Assembly: GCA_020025795.1 (NCBI GenBank)
Contig: JAHHRK010000053.1
Coordinates: 1-10,351, forward strand
Direction of reading: 5' to 3'
Length of the DNA: 10,351 nucleotides
Source: Faecalibacterium sp.
GTDB lineage: Bacteria > Bacillota > Clostridia > Oscillospirales > Ruminococcaceae
The position numbers and the translations under genes were made by a program. The notes under the pieces were generated by a model. The model made no database searches. It saw only the letters and a program-made list of their open reading frames with translations, and had not been told where the DNA came from. Positions 1-6,510 of the stretch are shown one piece after another. Numbering within the stretch: the first letter of the stretch is position 1; each line of letters begins with the position of its first letter.

Positions 1-374
1 GGCGGATCATGGAAAAACAAAGTGGCGGCATCGGTGGCCTTGTTGTACAGTACCAACTGTTCCGCCGTCAGAAACTCCTCCGGGCTGGTTACAGCGGCGG
101 CAATTTCTGCCTCGGTGGCCGCAGGAGCTTCGGTTGCCCGGCGGAATTCCTGAGATAATTCCACCCGCGGTGCAGGCTTTTCTGCCGGTTCTTCGTTGGG
201 CAGGGTGGTACTGGATTGGGCAGGCGTGCTTTCGTCCGGCTGGAGCGGCGCATCGGCACTTTGACAGCCGGTCAGGCTGCCACACACCAAAACCAGTGCC
301 AACATGGCAGTTGGTACGGCAAAGCCTGCCTTACCGGAAAGCAGCACGAAAGAATTTGCATGACAGCGTTTCAT
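1..374 (-). CDS. Putative lipoprotein of unknown function (partial, 3' end outside window)
   Basis: This frame starts with ATG at 374 on the minus strand and stays open for 124 codons to the left edge, so the C-terminal part is missing. An AGGGGGG ribosome-binding site lies about 6 bases upstream of the ATG. The N-terminus has basic residues (K2, R3), a hydrophobic stretch around residues 19-34 and a clear lipobox ending S-L-T-G-C, with the lipidated Cys at residue 37. After the Cys comes a low-complexity linker rich in Pro, Glu, Thr, Ser and Ala, as in many surface lipoproteins, and then a more ordered region that begins near residue 85. I do not recognise the family. Lipidation and anchoring on the outer face of the membrane are inferred from the lipobox. 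It is transcribed away from the uracil permease and shares no evident function with it. Confidence 0.75.
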   Translation of the reverse strand, partial: MKRCHANSFVLLSGKAGFAVPTAMLALVLVCGSLTGCQSADAPLQPDESTPAQSSTTLPNEEPAEKPAPRVELSQEFRRATEAPAATEAEIAAAVTSPEEFLTAEQLVLYNKATDAATLFFHDP

Positions 375-422
375 AAAAACACCCCCCTGGAAAGCCACAG
401 CAAAAACAGATTTTATACTTTC

Positions 423-451
423 ATATTACACTTGCCGCATATGGGGTTCAA
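423..451 (-). promoter_or_regulatory. Possible sigma-A promoter of the lipoprotein gene
   Basis: On the minus strand TTGAAC (446-451) is followed after 17 bases by TAATAT (423-428), four of six matches to each consensus hexamer. This would start a transcript about 40 bases before the lipoprotein ATG. The surrounding DNA is AT-rich, so other -10-like sequences (for example a TATAAA closer to the gene) compete with this choice. Confidence 0.35.
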
Positions 452-568
452 TTGGGATTGTACCGAAAATAAAGGCTTGGTTTTGTGCCCTTTTTCGGGT
501 CGATTCCACAGTTTATTTCTGGCTTCGACACAAGGTTGTAGGGAATGTGACAAAATTGACGGAAACCG

Positions 569-597
569 TTGCAACCGGTCGGCTTTTCTGTTAGAAT
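569..597 (+). promoter_or_regulatory. Promoter of the uracil permease leader transcript
   Basis: TTGCAA (569-574) and TAGAAT (592-597) are separated by 17 bases, matching the sigma-A consensus at four and five of six positions. Transcription would start near 603-605, about 28 bases before the leader ORF. The -35 sits in the middle of an imperfect dyad, ACCG-TTGCAA-C-CGGT (565-579), which could be an operator. The stretch from about 452 to 560 upstream holds nothing I can support. Confidence 0.55.
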
Positions 598-631
598 CTG
601 TGAGAAGTTAAGGGAAGGGAGAGCGTCTGCT

Positions 632-694
632 ATGCGATATGAATCCTATATTACAAAAATGATTGCTTTTCATACTTCCTATCGTCACTTATAA
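632..694 (+). CDS. Leader peptide ORF, 20 codons, upstream of the uracil permease
   Basis: An ATG at 632 opens a 20-codon frame that ends with TAA at 692-694. It is preceded by AAGGGAGAG (615-623), a reasonable ribosome-binding site about 9 bases away. The second half of the ORF, 661-690, is pyrimidine-rich with runs of T. The stop codon lies exactly at the base of the downstream terminator hairpin. A ribosome that reaches the stop would therefore cover most of the ascending arm of that hairpin. This is the geometry of the E. coli pyrBI leader, where low UTP makes RNA polymerase pause in a U-rich stretch, lets the ribosome catch up and prevents termination. That it works the same way here is inference. 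The peptide itself (three Tyr, two His, net basic) shows no known arrest motif. It is too short for homology to decide whether it is translated. Confidence 0.5.
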   Translation: MRYESYITKMIAFHTSYRHL

Positions 695-729
695 AGAGGT
701 GTCGCTATTTCGGCGATACCTCTTTTTTT
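693..729 (+). terminator. Intrinsic terminator / attenuator in the permease leader
   Basis: Bases 693-705 pair with 713-725 (13 pairs including one G-U), leaving a loop of seven bases at 706-712. A run of seven T at 723-729 follows. It lies 20 bases before the permease start codon, between promoter and gene, so it can only act as an attenuator of the permease. I find no PyrR-binding-loop consensus and no evident competing anti-terminator helix upstream. Ribosome occlusion by translation of the leader ORF is thus the simplest way to control it. Confidence 0.8.
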
Positions 730-748
730 GGGGAAAAAGGAGGATATT

Positions 749-2104
749 ATGAGTGAGAAAATCGATTACTCCCAGGGCATTTACGATGCGAAATCTCTGG
801 GCACGCCCAAGCTGCTGGTTTTGGGCGCACAGCACATGTTCGCTATGTTCGGCGCAACCGTGCTGGTTCCGCTGCTGACCGGCCTGAGCGTTTCTACCAC
901 GCTGCTGTGTGCTGGTCTGGGCACGCTGCTGTTCCACCTGATTACCAAGCGGAAGGTTCCCGCATTCCTGGGTTCTTCCTTCGCTTACCTGGGCGGCTTC
1001 GGTATTGTGGCACCCAAGCTGCTGGATGCGAACGGCGAAGCTACCATCGCAAACAAGGAAATGCTGCCCTACGCCTGCGCTGCGGTTGCATTCTCCGGTC
1101 TGGTCTACGTTCTGGTTTCTTTCCTGATTAAGACCTTCGGCATCCGCCGCATCATGAAGTTCTTCCCGCCTGTGGTCACCGGCCCCATCATCATCTCCAT
1201 CGGCCTGATCCTGGCTCCCACCGCAGTTTCCAACTGCAGCACCAACTGGCTGCTGGCTATCGTTGCACTGGGCACCGTTGTGATCTGCAACATCTGGGGC
1301 AAGGGCATGGTCAAGATCCTGCCCATCCTGCTGGGCGTTCTGGTTTCTTACGCCGTTGCTGTGGCTACCCACGCAATCGACTTCACCGCAATCAGCCAGG
1401 CTCCGCTGCTGGGCCTGCCCCTGCACAAGGCTGAAATGGGCCTGTTTGCCATCGACGGCAGCGCAAGCTTCATCAGCGCACTGTTCACCATCATGCCCAT
1501 CGCTCTGGCAACCATGATGGAGCACATCGGCGACATCGCAGCAATCAGCGCAACCACCGGCCATAACTACATCAACGAGCCTGGCCTGCACCGCACTCTG
1601 CTGGGCGACGGTCTGGCAACCACCATGGCTGGCCTGCTGGGCGGCCCGGCAAACACCACTTACGGCGAAAACACCGGCGTTCTGGCTCTGACCAAGATCT
1701 ATGATCCCCTGGTTATCCGCATCGCAGCCTGCTTTGCCATCTTGCTGAGCTTCAGCCCCAAGTTTGAGGCAATCATCAACACCATTCCGGCCGGCATCAT
1801 CGGCGGCATCAGCTTTGTGCTGTACGGCATGATCTCCGCAATCGGTGTGCGCAACGTGGTTGAGAACCATGTGGACTTCACCAACAGCCGCAACCTGATT
1901 ATCGCAGCTGTCATCATGGTTTCCGCTCTGGGCTTCAACTCTGTGGGCGGCATCACCTTCCACATCGGCACCGTTGCCATCAACCTGTCCGGTCTGGCAA
2001 TCGCTGCTCTGCTGGGTATCGTTCTGAATGCAATCCTGCCCGGCAATGATTACGAATTTGATATGCATACGGAAGACGGCGAAGGTGCAAGCCTGCGCGT
2101 TTAA
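749..2104 (+). CDS. uraA: Uracil permease, NCS2 (nucleobase:cation symporter 2) family
   Basis: A 451-residue polytopic membrane protein that should import uracil with protons for pyrimidine salvage. The start at 749 is preceded by AAGGAGG at 737-743; an in-frame TTG at 728 would lie upstream of this site and is not preferred. The N-terminal Q-H-M-F-A-M-F-G-A-T block (residues 28-37) is the signature of transmembrane helix 1 in UraA. The core E-H-I-G-D (258-262), G-L-H-R-x-L-x-G-D-G (279-288) and N-T-T-Y-G-E-N (302-308) segments match UraA. Glu258 and Glu307 correspond to the uracil-binding and proton-coupling glutamates (Glu241 and Glu290 in E. coli UraA). The length is about normal for the family. 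Codon use is highly biased (CTG, GGC, GCA, AAG), suggesting strong expression. Regulation is likely by the attenuator just upstream. Xanthine-type NCS2 specificity is less likely given the close match to UraA motifs. Confidence 0.92.
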   Translation: MSEKIDYSQGIYDAKSLGTPKLLVLGAQHMFAMFGATVLVPLLTGLSVSTTLLCAGLGTLLFHLITKRKVPAFLGSSFAYLGGFGIVAPKLLDANGEATIANKEMLPYACAAVAFSGLVYVLVSFLIKTFGIRRIMKFFPPVVTGPIIISIGLILAPTAVSNCSTNWLLAIVALGTVVICNIWGKGMVKILPILLGVLVSYAVAVATHAIDFTAISQAPLLGLPLHKAEMGLFAIDGSASFISALFTIMPIALATMMEHIGDIAAISATTGHNYINEPGLHRTLLGDGLATTMAGLLGGPANTTYGENTGVLALTKIYDPLVIRIAACFAILLSFSPKFEAIINTIPAGIIGGISFVLYGMISAIGVRNVVENHVDFTNSRNLIIAAVIMVSALGFNSVGGITFHIGTVAINLSGLAIAALLGIVLNAILPGNDYEFDMHTEDGEGASLRV

Positions 2105-2116
2105 TCCGCACTAGAA

Positions 2117-2147
2117 GAAAGGCTTCGCTTGAGCGGAGCCTTTTTTC
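2117..2147 (+). terminator. Intrinsic terminator after the uracil permease
   Basis: AGGCTTCGC (2120-2128) pairs with GCGGAGCCT (2133-2141) with one G-U, leaving a four-base loop. Six T follow (2141-2146). An A-rich stretch before the stem can extend the pairing with the T-run. It sits 13 bases after the permease stop and closes this single-gene unit. Confidence 0.85.
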
Positions 2148-2180
2148 TGCACAAAAAAACCTGAAATCTGGTAGTTTTAC

Positions 2181-2209
2181 TTGTGAAACAGGTCAGTTTG
2201 TACTATAAT
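2181..2209 (+). promoter_or_regulatory. Promoter of the aminotransferase-secDF-nrdR operon
   Basis: TTGTGA (2181-2186) and a perfect TATAAT (2204-2209) are spaced by 17 bases, a good sigma-A promoter. Transcription would begin around 2215-2217, giving a leader of about 105 bases before the aminotransferase ATG. Confidence 0.75.
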
Positions 2210-2215
2210 AAAATA

Positions 2216-2308
2216 ATGTGGTACCGTATGCGGCGCTGTCTCTGGCAGGACACGCCGCCCTGGCGCAAAAGCCTCGTCGGTCGCATATATAAAGTAGAGA
2301 ATCATTAG
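2216..2308 (+). CDS. Possible short upstream ORF in the aminotransferase leader (30 codons)
   Basis: An ATG at 2216-2218 opens 30 codons that end with TAG at 2306-2308, just before the aminotransferase ribosome-binding site. It coincides with the predicted transcription start, so it could only be translated as a leaderless message. A second in-frame ATG at 2228 has no ribosome-binding site either. The predicted peptide holds three Trp and several Arg. An open frame of this length is not unlikely by chance, so the call is tentative. Confidence 0.2.
   Translation: MWYRMRRCLWQDTPPWRKSLVGRIYKVENH
2226..2288 (+). promoter_or_regulatory. Structured 5' leader of the aminotransferase mRNA, class unknown
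   Basis: GCGGCG-C-TGTC (2230-2240) can pair with GACACGCCGC (2249-2258) as a ten-pair hairpin with one bulged C and an eight-base loop. GGC and GCC at 2262-2264 and 2271-2273 form a minor hairpin. TATGCG (2227-2232) can instead pair with CGCATA (2282-2287). The long-range helix and the first hairpin compete for bases 2230-2232. No U-run follows, so this is not a terminator. I do not recognise a T-box or a known riboswitch. Confidence 0.4.
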
Positions 2309-2322
2309 AGAGGGGATACAGT

Positions 2323-3600
2323 ATGGCAACCGAATATTTTTCCATGAATCAGCAAGAGCTTTTGCAGGAACAGCAGCTGCTGCGCGCAGAGTATCAGAAG
2401 TACAAGAACATGGGCCTGGATCTGAACATGGCTCGCGGTAAACCTTGTACCGAACAGCTGGACCTGTCCAAGGAAATGCTGAAGATGGACAACTACATTG
2501 GCGAAAACGGTTTCGATGCCCGTAACTACGGCCTTTTGGAAGGTATGCCGGAAGCACGCCGCTTTTTTGCAGAGCTTCTGGACGTGGATAAGGACGAAGT
2601 GATCGTTGGCGGCAACTCTTCCTTGCAGCTGATGTATTACCTGATCGACCTGGGCTGGCGTCAGGGCTTCGTGGATTCGCCTCGTCCCTGGCGGCACTAC
2701 AACAGCCTGAAATTCCTGTGCCCTGTGCCCGGTTACGACCGCCACTTCCGCATTACGGAGTATTTCGGCTTCCAGATGATCAACATTCCCATGACCGAGG
2801 ACGGCCCCGATATGGATTTGGTCGAGGAGCTGGTGGCAAAGGATGACAGCATCAAGGGTATGTGGTGCGTGCCTGTTTACTCCAACCCGGACGGCTACTG
2901 CTATTCTGCCGAAACTGTGCAGCGCCTGGCCAGCATGAAGACCGCTGCCCCCGACTTTAAGATCATCTGGGACAACGCCTACATCGTGCATCATCTGACC
3001 GACACCATGTACGGCTGCCCCAACCTGCTGACGGAATGCCGCAAGGCAGGCAACCCGGAGCGTCCGCTGATTTTCTGCTCTACCAGCAAAATCACCTATC
3101 CGGGCGCAGGCGTTTCGGCTCTGGCAGCCAGCGTGCGCAATATCCAGAGCATCACCAAGAACATGATGCCCATGATTATCAGCTTTGATAAGATGAATCA
3201 GCTGCGCCATGTGCAGTTCTTGCATAACAAGGCTGGCGTTCTGGAGCACATGAAGAAGCATCGTGCTATTTTGCAGCCCAAGTTCCAGCTGGTCGAGCGC
3301 ACCTTTGCCGAGCAGCTTGGCCCCTGCGGCAAGATTGCACGCTGGACCGACCCCAAGGGCGGCTATTTTATCAGCCTGTATGTGCAGGAAGGCTGCGCTA
3401 AGCGCGTTGCCCAGCTGTGCAAGGATGCAGGCCTGACTTTGACCGGCGCCGGCGCATCGTATCCTTACGGCCTGGACCCCAAGGACGAGCACCTGCGCAT
3501 CGCACCTACTTACCCTTCGCTCGAAGAGCTGCGTACAGCATCGCATCTGTTGACAACCTGCGTTCGATTGGCAACAGTGGAGAAACTGCTGAGTAAATAA
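2323..3600 (+). CDS. PLP-dependent aminotransferase, fold type I (PF12897-type, aspartate aminotransferase-like)
   Basis: A 425-residue cytoplasmic aminotransferase whose start has AGGGG at 2311-2315, seven bases upstream. It shows the fold-type I residues in order: G-G-N-S-S-L-Q (96-102) in the PLP phosphate region, Y-S-N-P-D-G with Asn188, W-D-N-A-Y with Asp217 and Tyr220 contacting the PLP ring, the S-T-S-K segment with Lys256 as Schiff-base lysine, and L-R-I-A-P with Arg392 as the likely substrate-carboxylate binder. The N-terminal N-M-A-R-G-K-P motif (35-41) and the general pattern resemble the family often labelled MocR-like aminotransferase domain (PF12897), which includes an aspartate aminotransferase from Corynebacterium glutamicum. 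There is no DNA-binding N-terminal domain, so it is an enzyme and not a MocR regulator. The exact substrate is not proven by sequence. There is no terminator before secDF, so the two genes are probably co-transcribed. Confidence 0.85.
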   Translation: MATEYFSMNQQELLQEQQLLRAEYQKYKNMGLDLNMARGKPCTEQLDLSKEMLKMDNYIGENGFDARNYGLLEGMPEARRFFAELLDVDKDEVIVGGNSSLQLMYYLIDLGWRQGFVDSPRPWRHYNSLKFLCPVPGYDRHFRITEYFGFQMINIPMTEDGPDMDLVEELVAKDDSIKGMWCVPVYSNPDGYCYSAETVQRLASMKTAAPDFKIIWDNAYIVHHLTDTMYGCPNLLTECRKAGNPERPLIFCSTSKITYPGAGVSALAASVRNIQSITKNMMPMIISFDKMNQLRHVQFLHNKAGVLEHMKKHRAILQPKFQLVERTFAEQLGPCGKIARWTDPKGGYFISLYVQEGCAKRVAQLCKDAGLTLTGAGASYPYGLDPKDEHLRIAPTYPSLEELRTASHLLTTCVRLATVEKLLSK

Positions 3601-3618
3601 AAAAGAAAGAAAGAAGCG

Positions 3619-3649
3619 TAATGTCCGGCAAAACGGGCATTACAGGAGG
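3619..3649 (+). promoter_or_regulatory. Intercistronic stem-loop abutting the secDF ribosome-binding site
   Basis: TAATGTCCG (3619-3627) pairs with CGGGCATTA (3634-3642) with one G-U and a GCAAAA loop. No T-run follows, so it is not an intrinsic terminator. The secDF ribosome-binding site AGGAGG (3644-3649) starts one base after the stem, so the structure could stabilise the message or tune secDF translation. Confidence 0.45.
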
Positions 3650-3654
3650 CACAC

Positions 3655-6000
3655 ATGAAGATCAAGGGAAAAGCATGGCATCTTGTAGTAACGGTAATGC
3701 TGATTCTGGTATTTTCCTTTACTGCATTTTTCGGCGTGAGCGGCCAGTATGGCGACACGAAGACAACGTACGTGAAAGGTGCGTCCGATATCCGCTTTGG
3801 TGTTGACATCAAGGGCGGCGTAAACGTCACCTTCCAGGCGTCCGAAGGCTACGATGCAACGGACGAACAGATGGATGCCGCCAAGAGCGTCATCGAGAAC
3901 CGTCTGGTCGGCCTGAACATCACCGACTACGAAGTGTATGTTGACAACAACGCACACAACATCATTCTGGAGTTCCCCTGGCAGTCCGGCGAAGAAAACT
4001 TTGATCCGGAAGCAGCCATCGAGGAAATCGGCGCAACGGCATACATGACCTTCCGCAAGGGCGCAAATGCGGACGGCGAAATGATTCTGGACGGCTCCAT
4101 GGTCGAGTCTGCACAGCCGGCTTACGGCCCCGTGCAGCAGGGCGGCGCTTCGGAATATTATGTCGTGCTGAAATTCAATAAGGACGGCGGCAAGGCTTTT
4201 GGCGATGCAACCACCGAGCTGGCACCTGAACGCGGTGCAATCAGCATCTGGCTGGATGACCAGAACATCAGCGTTGCAAGCGTCAATGCTGCCATCACCA
4301 GCGGTGAGGCAATCATCACCAACCGTGATTTCACCCAGGAAGAAGTGGTTCAGCTGGCACGCCAGATCAACTCCGGCGCACTGCCTTTCTCTCTGGAAGT
4401 GGAAGGCTATGAGACCAAGAGCCCCACGCTGGGCGAAAACAGCCTGGAAGCAATGGTCAAGGCCGGTGTCATCGCCTTTGTCCTGATCTTCCTGTTCATG
4501 ACTCTGGTCTATCGTCTGCCCGGTTTCCTGGCAGGCATCGCACTGCTGGGCCAGGTGGCAGCAACGCTGGCATTTGTTTCCGGCTACTTTACCATCTTCC
4601 CCAGCTTTACGCTGACTCTGCCGGGTATTGCAGGTATCATCCTGGCCATCGGTATGGGCGTTGACGCAAACGTCATTACCGCTGAGCGTATCCGCGAAGA
4701 GCTGGCAAACGGCAAATCTATCGAAGGCGCAGTCAAGGCTGGCTTCAAGCGCGGCCTGTCTCCCATTATTGACGGCAACGTCACCATCGTCATCGTGGCT
4801 CTGGTTCTGATGGGCGCATTTGGCCCCACCGACAGCCTGCTGGCAAAGCTGATGACTCCGCTGTTCTTTGCATTTGGACCTTCCACCACCGGCACCATCT
4901 ATGCCTTTGGTTACACCCTGCTGGTTGGCGTTCTGCTGAACTTCGTGTTCGGTGTTGGCGCAACCCGCCTGATGATCCGTGGCGCAGTCGGCGTGCGTGC
5001 TCTGCATAAGCCCTGGCTGTTTGGCGCAAAGTCCAACGAGCTGGTTCCCGTCCAGGAATCCCAGCCTGAGGCAAAGCGCGATGTTACCGGCAAGCGCAAG
5101 GTATTTATGTCCTTCGCAGCAGCTGTACTGGTTGTGATCTTTGTCTGCGCCGGCGTGTTCGGCGTCAAGCTGGACACCTCCTTCACCGGCGGTGCTATCA
5201 TTACTCTGGGCTATGAGGGCGAGCTGGATGTCAATGCCTTCACCGAGCAGGCTCAGCAGATTCTGGGCACGGACCATCTGACTGTCCGTACCGGCAACAA
5301 TGCTGCTACCGGCGCACAGACCGTCACCGTGAATATGCCTGGCACTGACACTGTCACCGTCGAGCAGGTGCAGGATCTGACCGCTAAGACGGACGAAGCA
5401 TTCAAGGACAACGCAATCGAGCAGCTGTCCCTGAGCAACGTCAGCCCCACGATGGGCAGCAAGTTCCTGCGCAAGAGCCTGGTGGCTGTTGTGTTTGCAC
5501 TGGTGCTGATCCTGATCTACGTGGCAATCCGCTTCTCCAAGATCGGCGGCCTGACCGGCGGCGCAATGGCAATCGTGGCACTGATCGTTGACCTGAGCGT
5601 GGTGTTCGGCGCATTCGTATTCATGCGCGCACCGCTGGACGGCAACTTTATCGCTGCTATGCTGACCATCCTGGGCTACTCCATCAACGATACCGTCGTT
5701 CTGTATGACCGTATCCGTGAGGATCGTACTCTGGCCGGCAAGAAGATGCCTTTCGACCAGCTGGTCAACCTGTCCATCAACCAGTCCATGCGCCGTACCA
5801 TCATCACCACTGTGACGACGGTTATGGCTCTGGCTGTGCTGTGCACTGTGGCAAAGGTCTACGGCCTGAACAGCGTGTTCACCTTTGCATTCCCGCTGAT
5901 GATGGGTATGATCAGCGGCGTGTTTACCTCTCTGTGCATTTCCACCTCCTGCTGGGTTAGCTGGGAGCTGCGCAAGGGCAAAAAGACTGAGAAAAACTAA
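3655..6000 (+). CDS. secDF: SecDF fusion, proton-driven protein translocase accessory subunit
   Basis: A 781-residue single-chain fusion of SecD and SecF, as in Bacillus subtilis. It sits in the membrane with SecYEG and uses the proton gradient to help pull exported proteins out. The start has AGGAGG five bases upstream. The SecD half (about 1-455) has a first membrane helix near 8-26, the F-G-V-D-I-K-G-G motif (48-55) and an external P1-type domain to about 265. Five helices follow, including G-M-G-V-D-A-N-V (333-340) with Asp337. The SecF half (about 480-781) has a helix near 484-504, the D-T-S-F-T-G-G motif (507-513) and Y-S-I-N-D-T-V-V-L-Y-D-R (675-686) with Asp679. The two aspartates correspond to the proton-pathway residues known from Thermus SecDF. 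Compared with B. subtilis there is about 18 extra residues between the fifth and sixth helices of SecD (388-405). The codon use is strongly biased, consistent with high expression. Confidence 0.95.
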   Translation: MKIKGKAWHLVVTVMLILVFSFTAFFGVSGQYGDTKTTYVKGASDIRFGVDIKGGVNVTFQASEGYDATDEQMDAAKSVIENRLVGLNITDYEVYVDNNAHNIILEFPWQSGEENFDPEAAIEEIGATAYMTFRKGANADGEMILDGSMVESAQPAYGPVQQGGASEYYVVLKFNKDGGKAFGDATTELAPERGAISIWLDDQNISVASVNAAITSGEAIITNRDFTQEEVVQLARQINSGALPFSLEVEGYETKSPTLGENSLEAMVKAGVIAFVLIFLFMTLVYRLPGFLAGIALLGQVAATLAFVSGYFTIFPSFTLTLPGIAGIILAIGMGVDANVITAERIREELANGKSIEGAVKAGFKRGLSPIIDGNVTIVIVALVLMGAFGPTDSLLAKLMTPLFFAFGPSTTGTIYAFGYTLLVGVLLNFVFGVGATRLMIRGAVGVRALHKPWLFGAKSNELVPVQESQPEAKRDVTGKRKVFMSFAAAVLVVIFVCAGVFGVKLDTSFTGGAIITLGYEGELDVNAFTEQAQQILGTDHLTVRTGNNAATGAQTVTVNMPGTDTVTVEQVQDLTAKTDEAFKDNAIEQLSLSNVSPTMGSKFLRKSLVAVVFALVLILIYVAIRFSKIGGLTGGAMAIVALIVDLSVVFGAFVFMRAPLDGNFIAAMLTILGYSINDTVVLYDRIREDRTLAGKKMPFDQLVNLSINQSMRRTIITTVTTVMALAVLCTVAKVYGLNSVFTFAFPLMMGMISGVFTSLCISTSCWVSWELRKGKKTEKN

Positions 6001-6036
6001 TCGGCCTGAGCCGTTACAAGAAAAGGAGCGCGGACT

Positions 6037-6510
6037 ATGAGATGTCCCTATTGCGGTGAAAGTGAGTCCAAGGTGATCGATTCCCGTCCCACCGAGGACG
6101 GCGAAAAGATTCGCAGAAGAAGAGAATGTCTGGGCTGCAAAAAGCGTTTTACCACCTACGAGGTGGTGGAAACCGTTCCTTTGATGGTTGTAAAAAAAGA
6201 TGGCTCACGCCAGACATTCGACCGGCAAAAGCTGCTCAACGGTATGGTGCGCAGCTGTGAAAAACGTCCTGTCAGCTACGAAATGCTGGAAAACGCAGTG
6301 GATGCCATCGAGCAGACGCTGTTGAATTCCTACGACCGCGAGGTCAGCAGCATGTATATCGGTGAACTGGCCATGCAGGAGCTGAAGAAAATCGACGAAG
6401 TGGCATACGTCCGCTTTGCGTCGGTGTATCGTCAGTTCAGCGACCTGAACACCTTTATGGATGAGCTGAAGGATATGCTGGATTCCCGCTCAAAGCGTTC
6501 GGAAAAATAA
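6037..6510 (+). CDS. nrdR: Transcriptional repressor NrdR
   Basis: A 157-residue regulator of ribonucleotide reductase genes, of normal length. The N-terminal zinc ribbon has Cys3, Cys6, Cys31 and Cys34, with the basic R-R-R-R-E-C (26-31) and R-F-T-T-Y-E (37-42) signatures. An ATP-cone domain spans about 48-140; it senses ATP and dATP, which control oligomerisation and operator binding in characterised NrdR proteins. The start has AAGGAG at 6023-6028. It lies 36 bases after secDF with only a small inverted repeat between them and no terminator, so it is probably the last gene of the aminotransferase-secDF operon. No ribonucleotide reductase gene or evident NrdR box is present in the window. 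Its 3' end overlaps the converging DUF4363 gene by 21 bp. Confidence 0.95.
   Translation: MRCPYCGESESKVIDSRPTEDGEKIRRRRECLGCKKRFTTYEVVETVPLMVVKKDGSRQTFDRQKLLNGMVRSCEKRPVSYEMLENAVDAIEQTLLNSYDREVSSMYIGELAMQELKKIDEVAYVRFASVYRQFSDLNTFMDELKDMLDSRSKRSEK

Noticed and set aside
556..561. TTGACG as the -35 of the permease promoter
   Set aside because: The distance to TAGAAT is 30 bases, too long; TTGCAA at 569 has the right 17-base spacing.
600..748. PyrR-binding loop or known riboswitch in the permease leader
   Set aside because: No sequence like the PyrR loop consensus and no second helix competing with the terminator could be found by eye.
689..2068. Long open frame (459 codons) on the minus strand opposite the uracil permease
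   Set aside because: It mirrors a strongly codon-biased gene that avoids codons whose complements are stops. The predicted protein is rich in Gln, His, Asp and Cys with no recognisable domain, and the plus strand clearly encodes UraA.
2305..3546. 413-codon minus-strand frame opposite the aminotransferase
   Set aside because: Same antisense shadow effect; the plus-strand frame carries the complete set of aminotransferase motifs.
3550..3578. Perfect TTGACA (3550-3555) near the aminotransferase 3' end as a secDF promoter
   Set aside because: The sequence 17 bases downstream (AACAGT) matches only three of six -10 positions, so the -35-like hexamer alone is not convincing.
3640..5277. 545-codon minus-strand frame opposite secDF
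   Set aside because: Antisense shadow of a biased gene, with composition dominated by Gln, His, Cys and Asp and no domain pattern.
6001..6036. Inverted repeat CGGC-CTGA-GCCG after secDF as a terminator
   Set aside because: Only four pairs and no T-run, and the nrdR ribosome-binding site follows at once.
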